NCBI RefSeq assembly: GCF_002847305.1
Contig: NZ_CP025408.1
Location: forward strand, 852,001-916,000
DNA: 64,000 nt
Direction: 5' to 3'
Source of the DNA: Paracoccus tegillarcae
GTDB lineage: Bacteria > Pseudomonadota > Alphaproteobacteria > Rhodobacterales > Rhodobacteraceae
Part shown: positions 8,374-18,150 of the stretch, piece after piece
Layout: the number at the start of each line of letters is the position of its first letter
Position numbering within the stretch: the stretch's first letter is position 1
Translations under genes and position numbers: made by a program
The notes under the pieces: generated by a model
The model's input: only the letters and a program-made list of their open reading frames with translations
The model's database searches: none
Told to the model about the DNA's origin: nothing

Positions 8374-8898
8374 ATGAATTCATTTACGCTGCGAGGATTG
8401 ATCGCCATTGCAGTTACTGCTGGCGGCATTTCGACCGCACAGGCACAGGAATCCACGAATGTCGTCGCGACCGAAGACGACTGGACGGTTTTCGCTGCGG
8501 ATAACCCCAAGGAATGCTGGGCTGTTTCGCCGCCACGGTCGTCGCGGAACACGGACGCAGAGGGCAACGCCAAAGACGTGACCCGCGGCGATATCCGTCT
8601 GTATGTCGCCTATCGCCCCGGACAAGAGGGCGAGGTGTCATTCAGCGGCGGCTATCCTTTCGCACCGGATTCGACGGTCGAGGTGGATATCGGCGGCGCC
8701 AAATACAATCTCTTTACCGAGGGCGAAAGCGCCTGGACCGGCAGCCCGACCGAAGACAGCAAGCTGATCGGCTCGTTGCGGGCAGGCTCCAGCGCGACGA
8801 TCGTTGGCCGTTCGGCTCGTGGCACCGTCACGACTGACACGTTCAGCCTGGCCGGGATCACTGCTGCGACCAACACCGCACGGTCACGCTGCGAATAA
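8374..8898 (+). CDS. Invasion-associated locus B (IalB)-like exported protein
   Basis: The start ATG at 8374 follows a perfect AGGAGG (8361-8366), giving 174 residues. An N-terminal signal peptide (hydrophobic stretch ending in STAQAQE, residues about 1-26) sends it to the periplasm. The mature domain matches the IalB pattern: DDWTVFAADNPKECWAVS near the start, GDIRLYVAYRPG, a VSFSGGYPF strand, and a C-terminal RGTVTTDTFSL segment, with a cysteine near each end that could pair. IalB-like proteins are common in Rhodobacterales; outside Bartonella the role is unknown, so no invasion function is implied. Confidence 0.82.
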   Translation: MNSFTLRGLIAIAVTAGGISTAQAQESTNVVATEDDWTVFAADNPKECWAVSPPRSSRNTDAEGNAKDVTRGDIRLYVAYRPGQEGEVSFSGGYPFAPDSTVEVDIGGAKYNLFTEGESAWTGSPTEDSKLIGSLRAGSSATIVGRSARGTVTTDTFSLAGITAATNTARSRCE

Positions 8899-8903
8899 TC
8901 ACG

Positions 8904-8930
8904 GATGCGCCATCGACCCCTTGGCGCATC
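8904..8930 (+). terminator. Stem-loop after the IalB-like gene
   Basis: GATGCGCC (8904-8911) pairs perfectly with GGCGCATC (8923-8930) over an 11-base loop, 5 bases after the stop codon. No run of T follows, so termination is likely but not certain. Confidence 0.45.
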
Positions 8931-8942
8931 AATCGGACAAAC

Positions 8943-8978
8943 ACAGGGCAGGCAGCGTCGATCGGCGCCCTGCCCTGT
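8943..8978. terminator. Second stem-loop between the IalB-like gene and rlmN
   Basis: ACAGGGCAGG (8943-8952) is complementary to CCTGCCCTGT (8969-8978), a 10-bp stem with a 16-base loop. It follows the first hairpin closely and may reinforce termination or serve as a protein-binding site. It has no T tract. Confidence 0.4.
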
Positions 8979-9089
8979 TGCCGCTCTGTAACCTCACGAC
9001 GGATTTCGAACCAAACTGACCGTGCTGGTTGATTTGCCGGCCGGTTTCGCCTATTTCGGCTTCTTTCCAATCTCTCTGCCGGTGAACCC

Positions 9090-10262
9090 ATGTCTGCCCC
9101 GATCACGCAGGATGTCCTGACCATCCCCCGCAAACTGCCCGAAGGCGGTCGCACGAATATTGTTGGCCTGACACGGGATCAGTTGCGCGATGCGCTGCTG
9201 GCCGCCGGCACGCCCGAAAAGCAGGTCAAGATGCGCGTCGGGCAGGTCTGGCAGTGGGTCTATCACTGGGGTGCGCGCGATTTCTCGGCGATGACCAATC
9301 TGGCGAAGGATTATCGCGCCATGCTGGCCGATCAATTCGAAATCACGCTGCCCGAGGTCGTGACGCGGCAGGTCAGCGCGGACGGCACCCATAAATATCT
9401 GCTGCGTATCGCAGGCGGGCACGAGGTCGAGGCGGTCTATATCCCCGAGGACACGCGCGGCACGCTGTGTATCTCATCGCAGGTCGGCTGCACGCTGACC
9501 TGTTCCTTCTGCCATACCGGCACGCAAAAGCTGGTGCGCAACCTGACGCCCGCCGAGATCGTCGGGCAGGTCATGGTTGCGCGTGATGATCTGGACGAAT
9601 GGCCACTTCAGGGCGCGCCCAAGAATGAAACGCGCCTGATCAGCAATGTCGTGCTGATGGGTATGGGCGAACCCTTGTACAATTTCGAGAACGTGCGCGA
9701 CGCGATGAAGGTGGTGATGGACAATGAGGGGCTTAGCCTCTCACGGCGCCGGATCACCCTGTCGACCAGTGGCGTCGTCCCGGAAATCGCCCGCACCGCC
9801 GAGGAAATCGGCTGCCTGCTGGCCGTGTCGTTCCATGCCACGACCGATGAAGTGCGCGATGGGCTTGTGCCGATCAACAAGCGCTGGAACATCGAAACGC
9901 TGCTGAACGCGCTGCGCGAATATCCGCGCCTGTCCAACAGCGAACGCATCACCTTTGAATATGTGATGCTGGACGGCGTGAATGACAGCGACGAAGATGC
10001 GCGCCGTCTGGTCAAGCTGATCCGGGGCATCCCCGCCAAGATCAACCTGATCCCGTTCAACGAATGGCCCGGCGCGCCCTACAAGCGCAGCAGCTGGCAA
10101 CGGATCGAGGCATTTGCCGATATCGTCCACAAGGCCGGCTATGCCAGCCCGATCCGCACCCCGCGGGGCGAGGATATCATGGCGGCCTGCGGCCAGTTGA
10201 AATCTGCGTCTGAACGCGGCCGAAAATCCAAGGCCCAGATCGAGGCAGAAGCCGCCGGCTGA
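9090..10262 (+). CDS. rlmN: 23S rRNA (adenine-2503 C2) methyltransferase RlmN
   Basis: A radical-SAM enzyme that methylates C2 of A2503 in 23S rRNA and also A37 of some tRNAs. In the 390 residues the [4Fe-4S] motif is CTLTCSFC (Cys134, Cys138, Cys141), preceded by [22 protein letters not shown] and [11 protein letters not shown] are further family hallmarks, and the late [11 protein letters not shown] segment carries the mechanistic second cysteine. Length is typical. It appears monocistronic; the next gene (HAD phosphatase) is convergent 28 bases beyond. Confidence 0.97.
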   Translation: MSAPITQDVLTIPRKLPEGGRTNIVGLTRDQLRDALLAAGTPEKQVKMRVGQVWQWVYHWGARDFSAMTNLAKDYRAMLADQFEITLPEVVTRQVSADGTHKYLLRIAGGHEVEAVYIPEDTRGTLCISSQVGCTLTCSFCHTGTQKLVRNLTPAEIVGQVMVARDDLDEWPLQGAPKNETRLISNVVLMGMGEPLYNFENVRDAMKVVMDNEGLSLSRRRITLSTSGVVPEIARTAEEIGCLLAVSFHATTDEVRDGLVPINKRWNIETLLNALREYPRLSNSERITFEYVMLDGVNDSDEDARRLVKLIRGIPAKINLIPFNEWPGAPYKRSSWQRIEAFADIVHKAGYASPIRTPRGEDIMAACGQLKSASERGRKSKAQIEAEAAG

Positions 10263-10290
10263 TCGCGGCGCGGCAGTCGCCGCCCCGCCT

Positions 10291-10983
10291 CTAGTCCTGC
10301 ACGGGCAGGTCCCAGGGCCGCAGATCGGCCTCCATCCAGGTGCCATGGGCTGCGTTGGGAAAGACGATCCAATCCTGGCCAAAGCGATCCGCATGGCGTT
10401 CAGTCCAGCGATATTGTTCATCCAGCGTGCTGCCGGCGAAATCACCATGGAAATCGTGCAACGTGTCGCCCAGCAGCAGCACGATCCTGTGGTCACGTTC
10501 GATCAGCGCGCGGCGTTCGGCCTTTGGCTTGCCAAATAGCTGCACCCGGTCGGGGCTGGCCTGCGGCAGGCCCAGTTCGGCCAGTGTGGCCAAAGTGGCG
10601 GGCTTGTTTTCAGAAAACCTGTCCGAGACGTAAAAGATCGACACGCCCAGTTCATCCGCCAGCCACAGGAACTGCGCCGCACCGGGAATCAGGCGAGGCT
10701 TGCCAAAGCGTTCCCACAGCTTCCAGGTCTCGACATTGTCCAAGTGCGCGCCGACCGTCGCGGCGTGGGCCATCACGGCGGAATTGTCGATCACCGTCTC
10801 GTCGATATCTGTGACGATGGCCAGCCCTTCGCCGGTGCCGCCGTTTGCCTCTACTGCCTGATGCAGGCGCAAGGTCGCCAGCGCATAGCACTGCCGCTGC
10901 AAGGCCCGGACCTCGGCCGATAGCTGCTGATAGCGGACCGCGATGACATGATCGCGGGGGTGGCGGCGGGTATCGTCGGGCAT
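10291..10983 (-). CDS. HAD-superfamily acid phosphatase (class IIIB, e(P4)-like)
   Basis: A 230-residue phosphatase. The nucleophile motif AIVTDIDETVIDNS places the catalytic Asp pair at 59 and 61. FYVSDR is motif II, and a KPKAERRALI stretch followed by VLLLGDTLHDF supplies the Lys and acidic motifs III/IV. The arrangement matches the acid phosphatase/5'-nucleotidase group of lipoprotein e(P4), with a long cap region between motifs I and II. Unlike that lipoprotein, no signal peptide or lipobox is seen, so a cytoplasmic enzyme acting on a nucleotide or small phosphate ester is more likely. The substrate is not known. Confidence 0.82.
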   Translation of the reverse strand: MPDDTRRHPRDHVIAVRYQQLSAEVRALQRQCYALATLRLHQAVEANGGTGEGLAIVTDIDETVIDNSAVMAHAATVGAHLDNVETWKLWERFGKPRLIPGAAQFLWLADELGVSIFYVSDRFSENKPATLATLAELGLPQASPDRVQLFGKPKAERRALIERDHRIVLLLGDTLHDFHGDFAGSTLDEQYRWTERHADRFGQDWIVFPNAAHGTWMEADLRPWDLPVQD

Positions 10984-11058
10984 GGCCGGTCCTTGGTTGG
11001 GATGAACGGGGCCAAGCTAGAACCAGCACCGGGCGGCGTCAAACCGCCAGACGGCCTC

Positions 11059-12303
11059 TCAGGCGGCGGCGGGCAGACGTGCGGGCGCCTCACGTACCGG
11101 CAGATGGATCAGCGCGCTGAAGGCACCGACGCCGACACCGATCCACCAGACCAAGGTGTAGTCGCCGTTGACGTCATACAGCCAGCCACCCAGCCACACA
11201 CCCAGGAACGAGCCCAGCTGATGCGACAGGAAGACAAAGCCGTAAAGCGTGCCCATATAGCGCAGCCCATAGATATAGGCGACCAGACCCGAGGTCAGCG
11301 GCACGGTGGCCAGCCACAGCCCACCCATCACCAGTGAAAAGATCACCACGGTCGTGGGCGTGATCGGCGTCAGGATAAACCACGCCGCCGCGATGGTGCG
11401 CAGCGTATAGATCCCCGCCAGCAGGTATTTCTTGGTATAGCGACTGCCCAGCCAGCCCGCAAAGATCGAGCCCACGATATTGGCCAGACCGATCAGGCTG
11501 ATCGCAATTGCGCCAAGCGCAGAGGTGGTGCTGATGCCGATGCTGTCCAGCATGCCTCCGGGCAGAATCGGGCCGCACATCTCGGTTATCATTGCGGGGA
11601 AATGGGCGGTGATGAAGCCCAGCTGATAGCCGCAGGAGAAGAAGCCGGCAAAGATCATCAGATAGCTTGGGTCACGAAAAGCGCGTTTCAGCACCGAGCC
11701 CAGACTTTCTTCCAACTCCGAGCGCGTCGCGGGTTTTCCGTCGCCCAGCATCGGCAGAAAGAACAGGCTGGTCAGCACGATCACACCAAAGATGATGAAG
11801 ACCGACTGCCATGTGTAATAGGCCAGCAATATCTCGGCCAGGGGTGCACCAAAGACCTGGCCCGCCGATCCCGCAGCCGTGGCGATGCCCAGGGCAAGGC
11901 TGCGATTTTCATCGCTGGCCGCGCGTCCGACCACCGCCAGAATTACGCCAAAGCCGGTGCCGGCGATGCCAAACCCGACCATCACCTCGAGCATCTGGAT
12001 ACTGGCAGGTGTGGTTGCAAAGGCGGTCAGCACCAGACCGGCCGAATACAACAGCGCGCCCAGAATGATCGCCCAACGGTCACCCCACCGTTCAGCCAAG
12101 GCCCCGAAGATCGGCTGGCCGATGCCCCAGGCAAGGTTCTGGATGGCAATTGCCAGCGAAAACTCGGCCCGCGGCCAGCCAAATTCCTCGCCAATCGGGA
12201 TCTGGAACACGCCAAAGCTGGCGCGCAGCGCGAAGTTGATCAGCAGGATAACGCAGCCGCCGATCAGAACCGGCGTGAACAGGCGAACTTGGGAAGAGGT
12301 CAT
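11059..12303 (-). CDS. Major facilitator superfamily transporter
   Basis: A membrane protein of about 414 residues with roughly twelve hydrophobic segments and the MFS layout of two six-helix halves. A GTG at 12315 could add four residues, but ATG 12303 has a GGTGA site and is preferred. FGVFQIPIGEEFGWPRAEFSLA and GIGQPIFGALAERWGDRWAI resemble the OFA/monocarboxylate-type MFS carriers with the loop 2-3 motif (GxxAERWGDR). The substrate cannot be told. It is transcribed away from lolA's end and not linked to a pathway here. Confidence 0.88.
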   Translation of the reverse strand: MTSSQVRLFTPVLIGGCVILLINFALRASFGVFQIPIGEEFGWPRAEFSLAIAIQNLAWGIGQPIFGALAERWGDRWAIILGALLYSAGLVLTAFATTPASIQMLEVMVGFGIAGTGFGVILAVVGRAASDENRSLALGIATAAGSAGQVFGAPLAEILLAYYTWQSVFIIFGVIVLTSLFFLPMLGDGKPATRSELEESLGSVLKRAFRDPSYLMIFAGFFSCGYQLGFITAHFPAMITEMCGPILPGGMLDSIGISTTSALGAIAISLIGLANIVGSIFAGWLGSRYTKKYLLAGIYTLRTIAAAWFILTPITPTTVVIFSLVMGGLWLATVPLTSGLVAYIYGLRYMGTLYGFVFLSHQLGSFLGVWLGGWLYDVNGDYTLVWWIGVGVGAFSALIHLPVREAPARLPAAA

Positions 12304-12426
12304 GGCAATCGTCACCGAAAAAAGATGCGATCACCGTTGTCCCCTGCGCCGGGAAAGTACAAGCGCGGAATTGTGCTGAATATATCAGCCGGGCTTATGG
12401 ATCAGCCCGGCTGATATGGTCTGCGA

Positions 12427-13035
12427 TCAGTTGCGACGTGCAACCTCGTTGTTGATCGAGAAGGTCGAGGGCTGGAACCCACCGGCTTTTTGCAGGCTGT
12501 TCAGGATCACGGTCGTCTTTTCACCGGCATTGTCGGTGATGACCCATTGGCGCAGTTCGGTCGGGCCGCCGGTAAAGACCATCTTGATATTGCCGTATTC
12601 GGGATGGGCCGGGTCCTGCGCGGTCACCACGGTGCTGTTCTTCTGTTCGACATGGCCGGTGACCATATTGGCGCGGCCAAGATTGACATTGGCGTCCAGA
12701 ATGATCGACAGCGGCGTCTGCGCCAGCGGGTATTGTTGTGCGGCACCGCGCGTCTTGCCGTCAAAGACAGCAACCTGCCCACCGGATGCCAGAACCAGCG
12801 TGTTGTCGTTGTTATACTCGAACCGCACACGACCCGGGCGCTGGATATAGACCTGCCCGGTCGAGATGCTGCCGTCGTTGTTCACCTGAGTGAATTTCGA
12901 GGTCACGGTGCCAAGACCATTCAGGTATCGCGACAGTTCGTTGAGTGAGATTTTCTCGGCCATCGCCGGCAAAGCGAGGACAAGGGCGAGGACGGGCGCA
13001 AGGGCGAGTGATTTCAGTTTCATGGTGCCGATCAT
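12427..13035 (-). CDS. lolA: Outer-membrane lipoprotein carrier LolA-like protein
   Basis: A periplasmic chaperone that takes lipoproteins from LolCDE and carries them to the outer membrane. The start ATG at 13035 (GGAG upstream) gives 202 residues with a signal peptide ending at PAMA-EKIS. The mature part shows the LolA pattern: LNGLGTVTSKFTQVNNDG (strand region facing cargo), GRVRFEYNND, a DGKTRGAAQQYPLAQTPL segment, then a beta-rich C-terminus. Divergent from phoD across about 190 bases (13036-13224) that must hold both promoters; none is clear enough to mark. Confidence 0.88.
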   Translation of the reverse strand: MIGTMKLKSLALAPVLALVLALPAMAEKISLNELSRYLNGLGTVTSKFTQVNNDGSISTGQVYIQRPGRVRFEYNNDNTLVLASGGQVAVFDGKTRGAAQQYPLAQTPLSIILDANVNLGRANMVTGHVEQKNSTVVTAQDPAHPEYGNIKMVFTGGPTELRQWVITDNAGEKTTVILNSLQKAGGFQPSTFSINNEVARRN

Positions 13036-13224
13036 GCTTGATTCTCCAATGACTTGCACATCACGAATGATGGAAGGTCCGGGCAGGAAACGCTCTCGCT
13101 GAAGTGAGGGTTCCGCGACGGTGGCGGCGATCCGCCTGCCATGAAATCGTCGCCCGATGGTCATGCCGGTGTCTTGGTAGTGACCGACAGACGGGACAGC
13201 TTCATCCGTCGAAAGGTTTCAGCC

Positions 13225-14787
13225 ATGTCTTTTCTGCTTCCCCGCCTCAGCCGGCGCTCTGTCCTGCGCGGTGCGCTGGCGACCACCAGCATTCTGGCCA
13301 TGCCCGCAATCAGCCGCGCGCAACGCCGCCCGGTCTTTTCGCATGGCGTCCAATCGGGCGATATCAACGCGCAGGGCGGCATGGTCTGGACCCGCGCGGA
13401 CCGGCCGGCCCGCATCGCCCTGGAGGTCTCTACCACCGAGGGCTTTGCCGATCCGCGCCATGTGGCCACGCTGAACGCGTTGCCCGACAGTGATTTCGCG
13501 GTCAAGGCGCTGCTGGAGGGGATCAACGGCGACCAGACCGTCTTCTACCGCATGACCGCCGCCGATCTCAGCGACATCAATGCTGTCAGCGAGCCGGTGC
13601 AGGGCCAGTTCCGCACCGCGCCTGCCAGCCGCCGCAACATCCGGTTTGTCTGGTCAGGCGATACCGCCGGGCAAGGCTGGGGCATCGACGACGAGGGGAT
13701 GCGCACCTATGCCACCATGGCCGCCCACCAGCCCGATTTCTTTATCCATTCCGGCGACACGATCTATGCGGACGGGCCGATCACCGACGAGGTCGAGATC
13801 GAGGGCGGGGTCTGGCGCAACACCACACTGATCGACGAGGTTCGCAAGGTTGCGGAAACACTTGAAGAGTTTCGTGGCCGCTGGAAATACAACCAGATGG
13901 ACCAGCATGTGCAGGCCATGTCAGCGATGGTGCCGACGCTGTTTCAGTGGGATGACCACGAGGTCGTCAACAACTGGTCGCCCGGCAAGGACCTGACCGG
14001 CGATGACCGCTATACCGAGAAATCGGTACCGCTGCTGACCGCCCGCGCCGCCCGCGCCTTTCACGAGATGACGCCGATCAGCTTTGCCCCGACCGAACCC
14101 GGCCGCGTTTATCGCAAGATCGCCTATGGTCCGCTGCTGGATATCTTTTTCCTGGATCTGCGCAGCTATCGCGGCCCGAACAGCACCGATATGCAGGACG
14201 ACATCACGGTCGACTCGCAGGTTCTGGGCAAGGCGCAGCTGGATTGGCTGAAAGCGGAACTGACGGCCTCAGAGGCGGTCTGGAAGGTCATCGCCTGCGA
14301 CATGCCGATCGGGCTGTGCGTGTGGGACAAGGTGTCCGAGGACCAGAAATATGTCGAGGCCATCGCCAATGGCGACAATGCAGCGCCCAAGGGGCGAGAG
14401 TTGGAATTCGCGGGTCTGCTGCGCTTTATCCGTGATCGGGGCATCCTGAACACCGTCTGGCTGACGGCGGATGTGCATTACACGGCGGCCCATGAATACC
14501 ACCCCGATCGCGCCGCTTTTCAGGAATTCGCGCCGTTCTGGGAATTCGTCTCGGGTCCGCTGCATGCCGGCACCTTTGGCCCCGGCGATCTGGACATGAC
14601 CTTCGGTCCCGAGGTCAAATTCTTCAAGGCACCGCCCGAAGGTCAGGCCAATCTGCCGCCCTCGGCAGGACTGCAGTTCTTTGGCCTTGTCGATATCGAC
14701 GGCGATAGCGGGCAGATGTCCGTCAGGCTGATGGACCGGGCCGATACGGAACTGTGGTCGATTACGCTGGACCCGCAGCAGGCCTGA
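13225..14787 (+). CDS. phoD: Alkaline phosphatase D (PhoD) family, Tat-exported
   Basis: A secreted metallophosphoesterase (phosphodiesterase/monoesterase), using Fe3+ and Ca2+ in characterised members. The chosen ATG at 13225 has an AAAGG site and gives 520 residues; an upstream ATG at 13141 lacks sense. The N-terminus is a twin-arginine signal, SRRSVLRG at 9-16, then a hydrophobic core. The catalytic region includes SGDTAGQGWG, a HSGDTIYADGP segment, WDDHEVVNNWS and a late ADVHYTAAHEY with metal ligands. The gene is a single unit and its regulation by phosphate is not evident from the DNA (no PhoB-like box was recognised). Confidence 0.92.
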   Translation: MSFLLPRLSRRSVLRGALATTSILAMPAISRAQRRPVFSHGVQSGDINAQGGMVWTRADRPARIALEVSTTEGFADPRHVATLNALPDSDFAVKALLEGINGDQTVFYRMTAADLSDINAVSEPVQGQFRTAPASRRNIRFVWSGDTAGQGWGIDDEGMRTYATMAAHQPDFFIHSGDTIYADGPITDEVEIEGGVWRNTTLIDEVRKVAETLEEFRGRWKYNQMDQHVQAMSAMVPTLFQWDDHEVVNNWSPGKDLTGDDRYTEKSVPLLTARAARAFHEMTPISFAPTEPGRVYRKIAYGPLLDIFFLDLRSYRGPNSTDMQDDITVDSQVLGKAQLDWLKAELTASEAVWKVIACDMPIGLCVWDKVSEDQKYVEAIANGDNAAPKGRELEFAGLLRFIRDRGILNTVWLTADVHYTAAHEYHPDRAAFQEFAPFWEFVSGPLHAGTFGPGDLDMTFGPEVKFFKAPPEGQANLPPSAGLQFFGLVDIDGDSGQMSVRLMDRADTELWSITLDPQQA

Positions 14788-14793
14788 GGCGGC

Positions 14794-15747
14794 CTAGCCG
14801 AAAATCGACCAGCCGGTGAACTGCGCCAACCGCTCGGCGGCGTAGTTCGCGGCGCGGGAATTGCCCGTTTCATTCAATCCCGGCGACCAGATTGCGATGG
14901 ATGCGCGATCTGGCGCCACCATCAGCAGACCACCGCCGACGCCCGACTTGCCCGCCAGACCCACGCGAAAGGCGAAGTCACCGGATTCGTCGTAATGCCC
15001 ACAGGTCAGCATCAACGCCGTGATCCGCCGCGCGCGCGTTTCCGACAGCAGCATTGGCGCGCCGGGCAATCCCGCGATGCAGCGACCGGCATTGGCCAGC
15101 TGCAGGCAGTTCATCTCGATGGCGCATTGGTGGAAATAGGTGCCAAGCGTGTAATCCGCCGGGTTCTTCAGGTTGCCATAGGATTTCAGGTAATTCGCCA
15201 ATGCGCGGTTTCGATCACCCGTTTTCTCTTCGGATTGCGCGACCGCCTTGTCGATGTGGATGTCGTCATCACCGGCTGCCGCCCGGATATAGCCGATGAT
15301 CTCGGAGAGGGCGTCACGAGGGGTGCGACCCGTGAGCAATTCATCGGTGACCACCAATGCGCCTGCGTTGATAAAGGGGTTTCGCGGGCGGCCCTTTTCC
15401 AGTTCCAGCAGCAGGATCGAATCAAACCGCGACCCCGACGGTTCGCGCCCGACGCGGGTCCAGATCTGCTCGCCGATCCGGCCCAGCACGCAGCCCAGAG
15501 AAAACACCTTGCTGACCGACTGGATCGAGAACCCCTTGCTTGCAGCACCGGCGCTGCAGACCGTTCCATGGGCCAACACGACCGCGATGCCAAATTGCGC
15601 CGGGTCCACATCGGCAAGTTCGGGGATGTAATCGGCGACCTCGCCCCAGTCCGCGCGTTCGTGGATTTCCTCGTTCAGAGCGGTCAGAAATTCCTGTAAC
15701 GCCTGCGGCGTCACATGGTTTCCCTGTTTGCCTGCCACCCCTGCCAT
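14794..15747 (-). CDS. glsA: Glutaminase (beta-lactamase-like fold)
   Basis: Converts glutamine to glutamate and ammonia. With the ATG at 15747 (AGGGGATC upstream) it has 317 residues; the ATG at 15768 would lengthen it slightly. The catalytic Ser-x2-Lys is visible in FSIQSVSKVF, and FINAGALVVTDELL, TLGTYFHQCAIEMNC and GKSGVGGGLL are standard family segments. The position next to phoD and a ubiquinone-type hydroxylase gene gives no particular regulatory hint. It converges with phoD; the stops are about 6 bases apart. Confidence 0.94.
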   Translation of the reverse strand: MAGVAGKQGNHVTPQALQEFLTALNEEIHERADWGEVADYIPELADVDPAQFGIAVVLAHGTVCSAGAASKGFSIQSVSKVFSLGCVLGRIGEQIWTRVGREPSGSRFDSILLLELEKGRPRNPFINAGALVVTDELLTGRTPRDALSEIIGYIRAAAGDDDIHIDKAVAQSEEKTGDRNRALANYLKSYGNLKNPADYTLGTYFHQCAIEMNCLQLANAGRCIAGLPGAPMLLSETRARRITALMLTCGHYDESGDFAFRVGLAGKSGVGGGLLMVAPDRASIAIWSPGLNETGNSRAANYAAERLAQFTGWSIFG

Positions 15748-15789
15748 GCCCGATCCCCTGCATCGCATCGCCCGCGACCAACTTGCAGC

Positions 15790-17016
15790 CTAAAGCGGCT
15801 GCCCCGTCAAGAGCCGCGGCATCGGGTCAATGGACAGCCCCGCCGCCTGCCGCATAAAGCCCCGCCGCAAGGCCGGGATGGCGCTGACCACCCCCATGCC
15901 CAGCCCGCGCGCCGCCCCGATCAGCGGATTGTCGATGCCAAAGAGACTGTTCACCGCATCCATGCCCAGTGCCAGACTGGTCGCGTCAAAGCGCCGCCAG
16001 CCCTGATAACGCGTCAGAACATCCTCGGCCCCGATATCCTCGCCGCGACGGGCCGCCTCGACCAGCACTTCGGCCAGCGCCGCCACATCGCGCAACCCGA
16101 GGTTGAGCCCCTGCCCCGCAATCGGATGCACCCCATGCGCCGCATCGCCGATCAGCGCGACACGCGGCGCGACATAGCGTTCGGCCAGTGACAGCGACAA
16201 GGGATAAGTAAAGCGTGGCCCGGCCAGCGTGAACGGGCCCAGGAAATCGCCGAAACGCGGGCGCAGAACGGCCAGGAATTCGTCATCGGGCAGCGCCTTG
16301 ATGGCCTTGGCGTTGGTGTCCGTCTCGGACCAGACGACGCTGCTGCGATTGCCGGGCAGCGGCAGAATGGCCAGCGGCCCCGTGGACATGAAATATTGCT
16401 GGGCGATGCCGTGATGCGCCTGTTCGTGGTCCACTGCCGCGACCAGTGCGGTCTGGCCGTAATCCCAGCCTTGCCGCCGGATCCCGGCCCGCGTCGCGGT
16501 GCCCGATTGGCGGCCATCGGCCCCGACCAGCAACCGCGCGCTGAGGGTGCGTCCATCCGATAGCGTGACGGTTACCCCGGCAGGACCGACATCCTGTCCG
16601 GTGACCGAGATCCCGTCAATCAGCGTGATATTGTTGTCCTGCATCGCCGTCAGCAGGGCACGATAGAGGAACCGATCCTCCAGCATATGCCCGACGGCGC
16701 CTTCCTCGATTTCGGCGCTGTCGAAATGCAGTGAAAAAAGCCCCGCCCCGTCGCCCGGCTGGCCCTGTGACGCCTTGACCTCATAAATCGGCTGACTTTC
16801 TCCGGCCAGGCCGTTCCACAGCCCAAGCGCGCCCAGCAGCCGCTGAGAGGCCAGCGCAAGCGCATAGGCCCGCCCGTCAAAATCATCGGCCTCACGCGTG
16901 TCGGCGGGGCGCGTGTCCACGACCGCGACAGACAGGCCAGCCCCGGCCAAAGCCAGTGCAAGGGTCGGGCCGTTCAAACCGCCGCCCGCGATCAGGATAT
17001 CGTAATCCGGTTTCAT
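15790..17016 (-). CDS. UbiH/UbiF/Coq6-family FAD-dependent hydroxylase
   Basis: A class A flavin monooxygenase of the kind that hydroxylates the aromatic ring in ubiquinone synthesis. The 408 residues begin with the FAD Rossmann motif ILIAGGGLNGPTLALALAGA; the second FAD site is GDAAHGVHPIAGQGLNLGLRD, and a VVWSETD region lies between. The Rhodobacterales often have a broad-specificity enzyme (UbiL-like) in this role, so which ring position it acts on is not assigned. It lies in a minus-strand run with glutaminase below and an SDR gene above. Confidence 0.88.
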   Translation of the reverse strand: MKPDYDILIAGGGLNGPTLALALAGAGLSVAVVDTRPADTREADDFDGRAYALALASQRLLGALGLWNGLAGESQPIYEVKASQGQPGDGAGLFSLHFDSAEIEEGAVGHMLEDRFLYRALLTAMQDNNITLIDGISVTGQDVGPAGVTVTLSDGRTLSARLLVGADGRQSGTATRAGIRRQGWDYGQTALVAAVDHEQAHHGIAQQYFMSTGPLAILPLPGNRSSVVWSETDTNAKAIKALPDDEFLAVLRPRFGDFLGPFTLAGPRFTYPLSLSLAERYVAPRVALIGDAAHGVHPIAGQGLNLGLRDVAALAEVLVEAARRGEDIGAEDVLTRYQGWRRFDATSLALGMDAVNSLFGIDNPLIGAARGLGMGVVSAIPALRRGFMRQAAGLSIDPMPRLLTGQPL

Positions 17017-17101
17017 GGCCCGCGATCATGCACGGGCGGGCGACAAAGGCAATGCGGCAAGACAGCACCGATCAGCGCAACGGCGCGTGGTCCGCGGCGC
17101 A

Positions 17102-17977
17102 TCAGGCCCCCTGCGGCAATCGCTGCTCGGCCTGCCGGATCGCGGCCAACCCGCTGCGATAATCAGGATAGCGCAGGGTGATGCCAAGATCGCGCTTTAT
17201 CCGGGCGTTCGAGACGCGTTTGGATTCGGCGTAAAAGCTGCGCGCCATCCGGGACATGTCGGCCTCGGCCAAAGCGACCGCGGGCGGTTCGGGCAGATCA
17301 AGCAATCGCGCCGCATAGGCCAGAACGTCTTGTGGCGCGGCCGGATCATCATCGCAGACGTTATAGACCGCGCCGGGCTCTGGCTGCTGGATCGAGGCCA
17401 GCAGCACCTGCGCGATGTCCTCGGCATGGATGCGCGAAAAGACCTGCCCCGGCTTGACGATGCGCCGCGCCGTGCCTGCGCGCAATTTGGCGAATGGTCC
17501 GCGACCGGGGCCGTAAATGCCGGCCAGACGAAAGACATGCAGCGGCAACCCGGCCTGTTCGGCCAGCAAACGCCATGCGGCCTCTGCCTGAACACGGGCC
17601 TTGCCGCGTTCGGTCGCGGGGGCGGGCGGCGTGTCTTCGTCAACCCAGCCGCCAGCCTGATCGCCGTAGACGCCCGTGGTCGAAAGATAACCCAGCCAGT
17701 CCGGGCGCGCCCGCCGCATGGCCCCATCAAAGGCCGCGAGCACAGGATCGCCATCGGGACCGGGAGCGGCACTGATCAAAATGGCATCGGCGCGCGTCAG
17801 ACGGTCCGCGATTTCGGTTTCGTCGCCGGGCCACATCAGCGGATCGGCACCCGCCGCCGCAACCTGCGCCATACGCCCGCGCGTGGTGCCCGTTACCCGC
17901 CAGCCCTGCGCCCGCAAGAGCGGTGTCAGATAGCCGGCTGAATAGCCGTGGCCCAGTATCACCATTTCTTTTGCCAT
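17102..17977 (-). CDS. NAD(P)-binding epimerase/SDR-like protein (YeeZ type)
   Basis: From ATG 17977 a 291-residue protein with the Rossmann motif ILGHGYSAGYL near the N-terminus; upstream in-frame codons to 18187 are overlapped by amn and are unlikely. A WLGYLSTTGVYGD stretch (the serine-threonine region of extended SDRs) and a later RLAGIYGPGRGPF segment match the YeeZ/NAD-dependent epimerase branch. The Tyr-x3-Lys pair is not clear, so whether it is catalytically active is open. The ribosome site GGCAGG is moderate. Divergent from amn. Confidence 0.8.
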   Translation of the reverse strand: MAKEMVILGHGYSAGYLTPLLRAQGWRVTGTTRGRMAQVAAAGADPLMWPGDETEIADRLTRADAILISAAPGPDGDPVLAAFDGAMRRARPDWLGYLSTTGVYGDQAGGWVDEDTPPAPATERGKARVQAEAAWRLLAEQAGLPLHVFRLAGIYGPGRGPFAKLRAGTARRIVKPGQVFSRIHAEDIAQVLLASIQQPEPGAVYNVCDDDPAAPQDVLAYAARLLDLPEPPAVALAEADMSRMARSFYAESKRVSNARIKRDLGITLRYPDYRSGLAAIRQAEQRLPQGA

Positions 17978-18150
17978 GCTGCCTGCCGCCGTCACATCCT
18001 TGTTGCGCTTTGGGGGGACAATAGGGCGCGGCGCGGTGGATTGCGAGGGCCAGAGGCGGCCGTGGCAGCGGCAGCCCGGCGCCTGTCCCGGCTTCTTGCC
18101 AGCATCGCCTCTGGCTGGCACAGTCGCCTGAATCATCAGGGAAGATGCCG

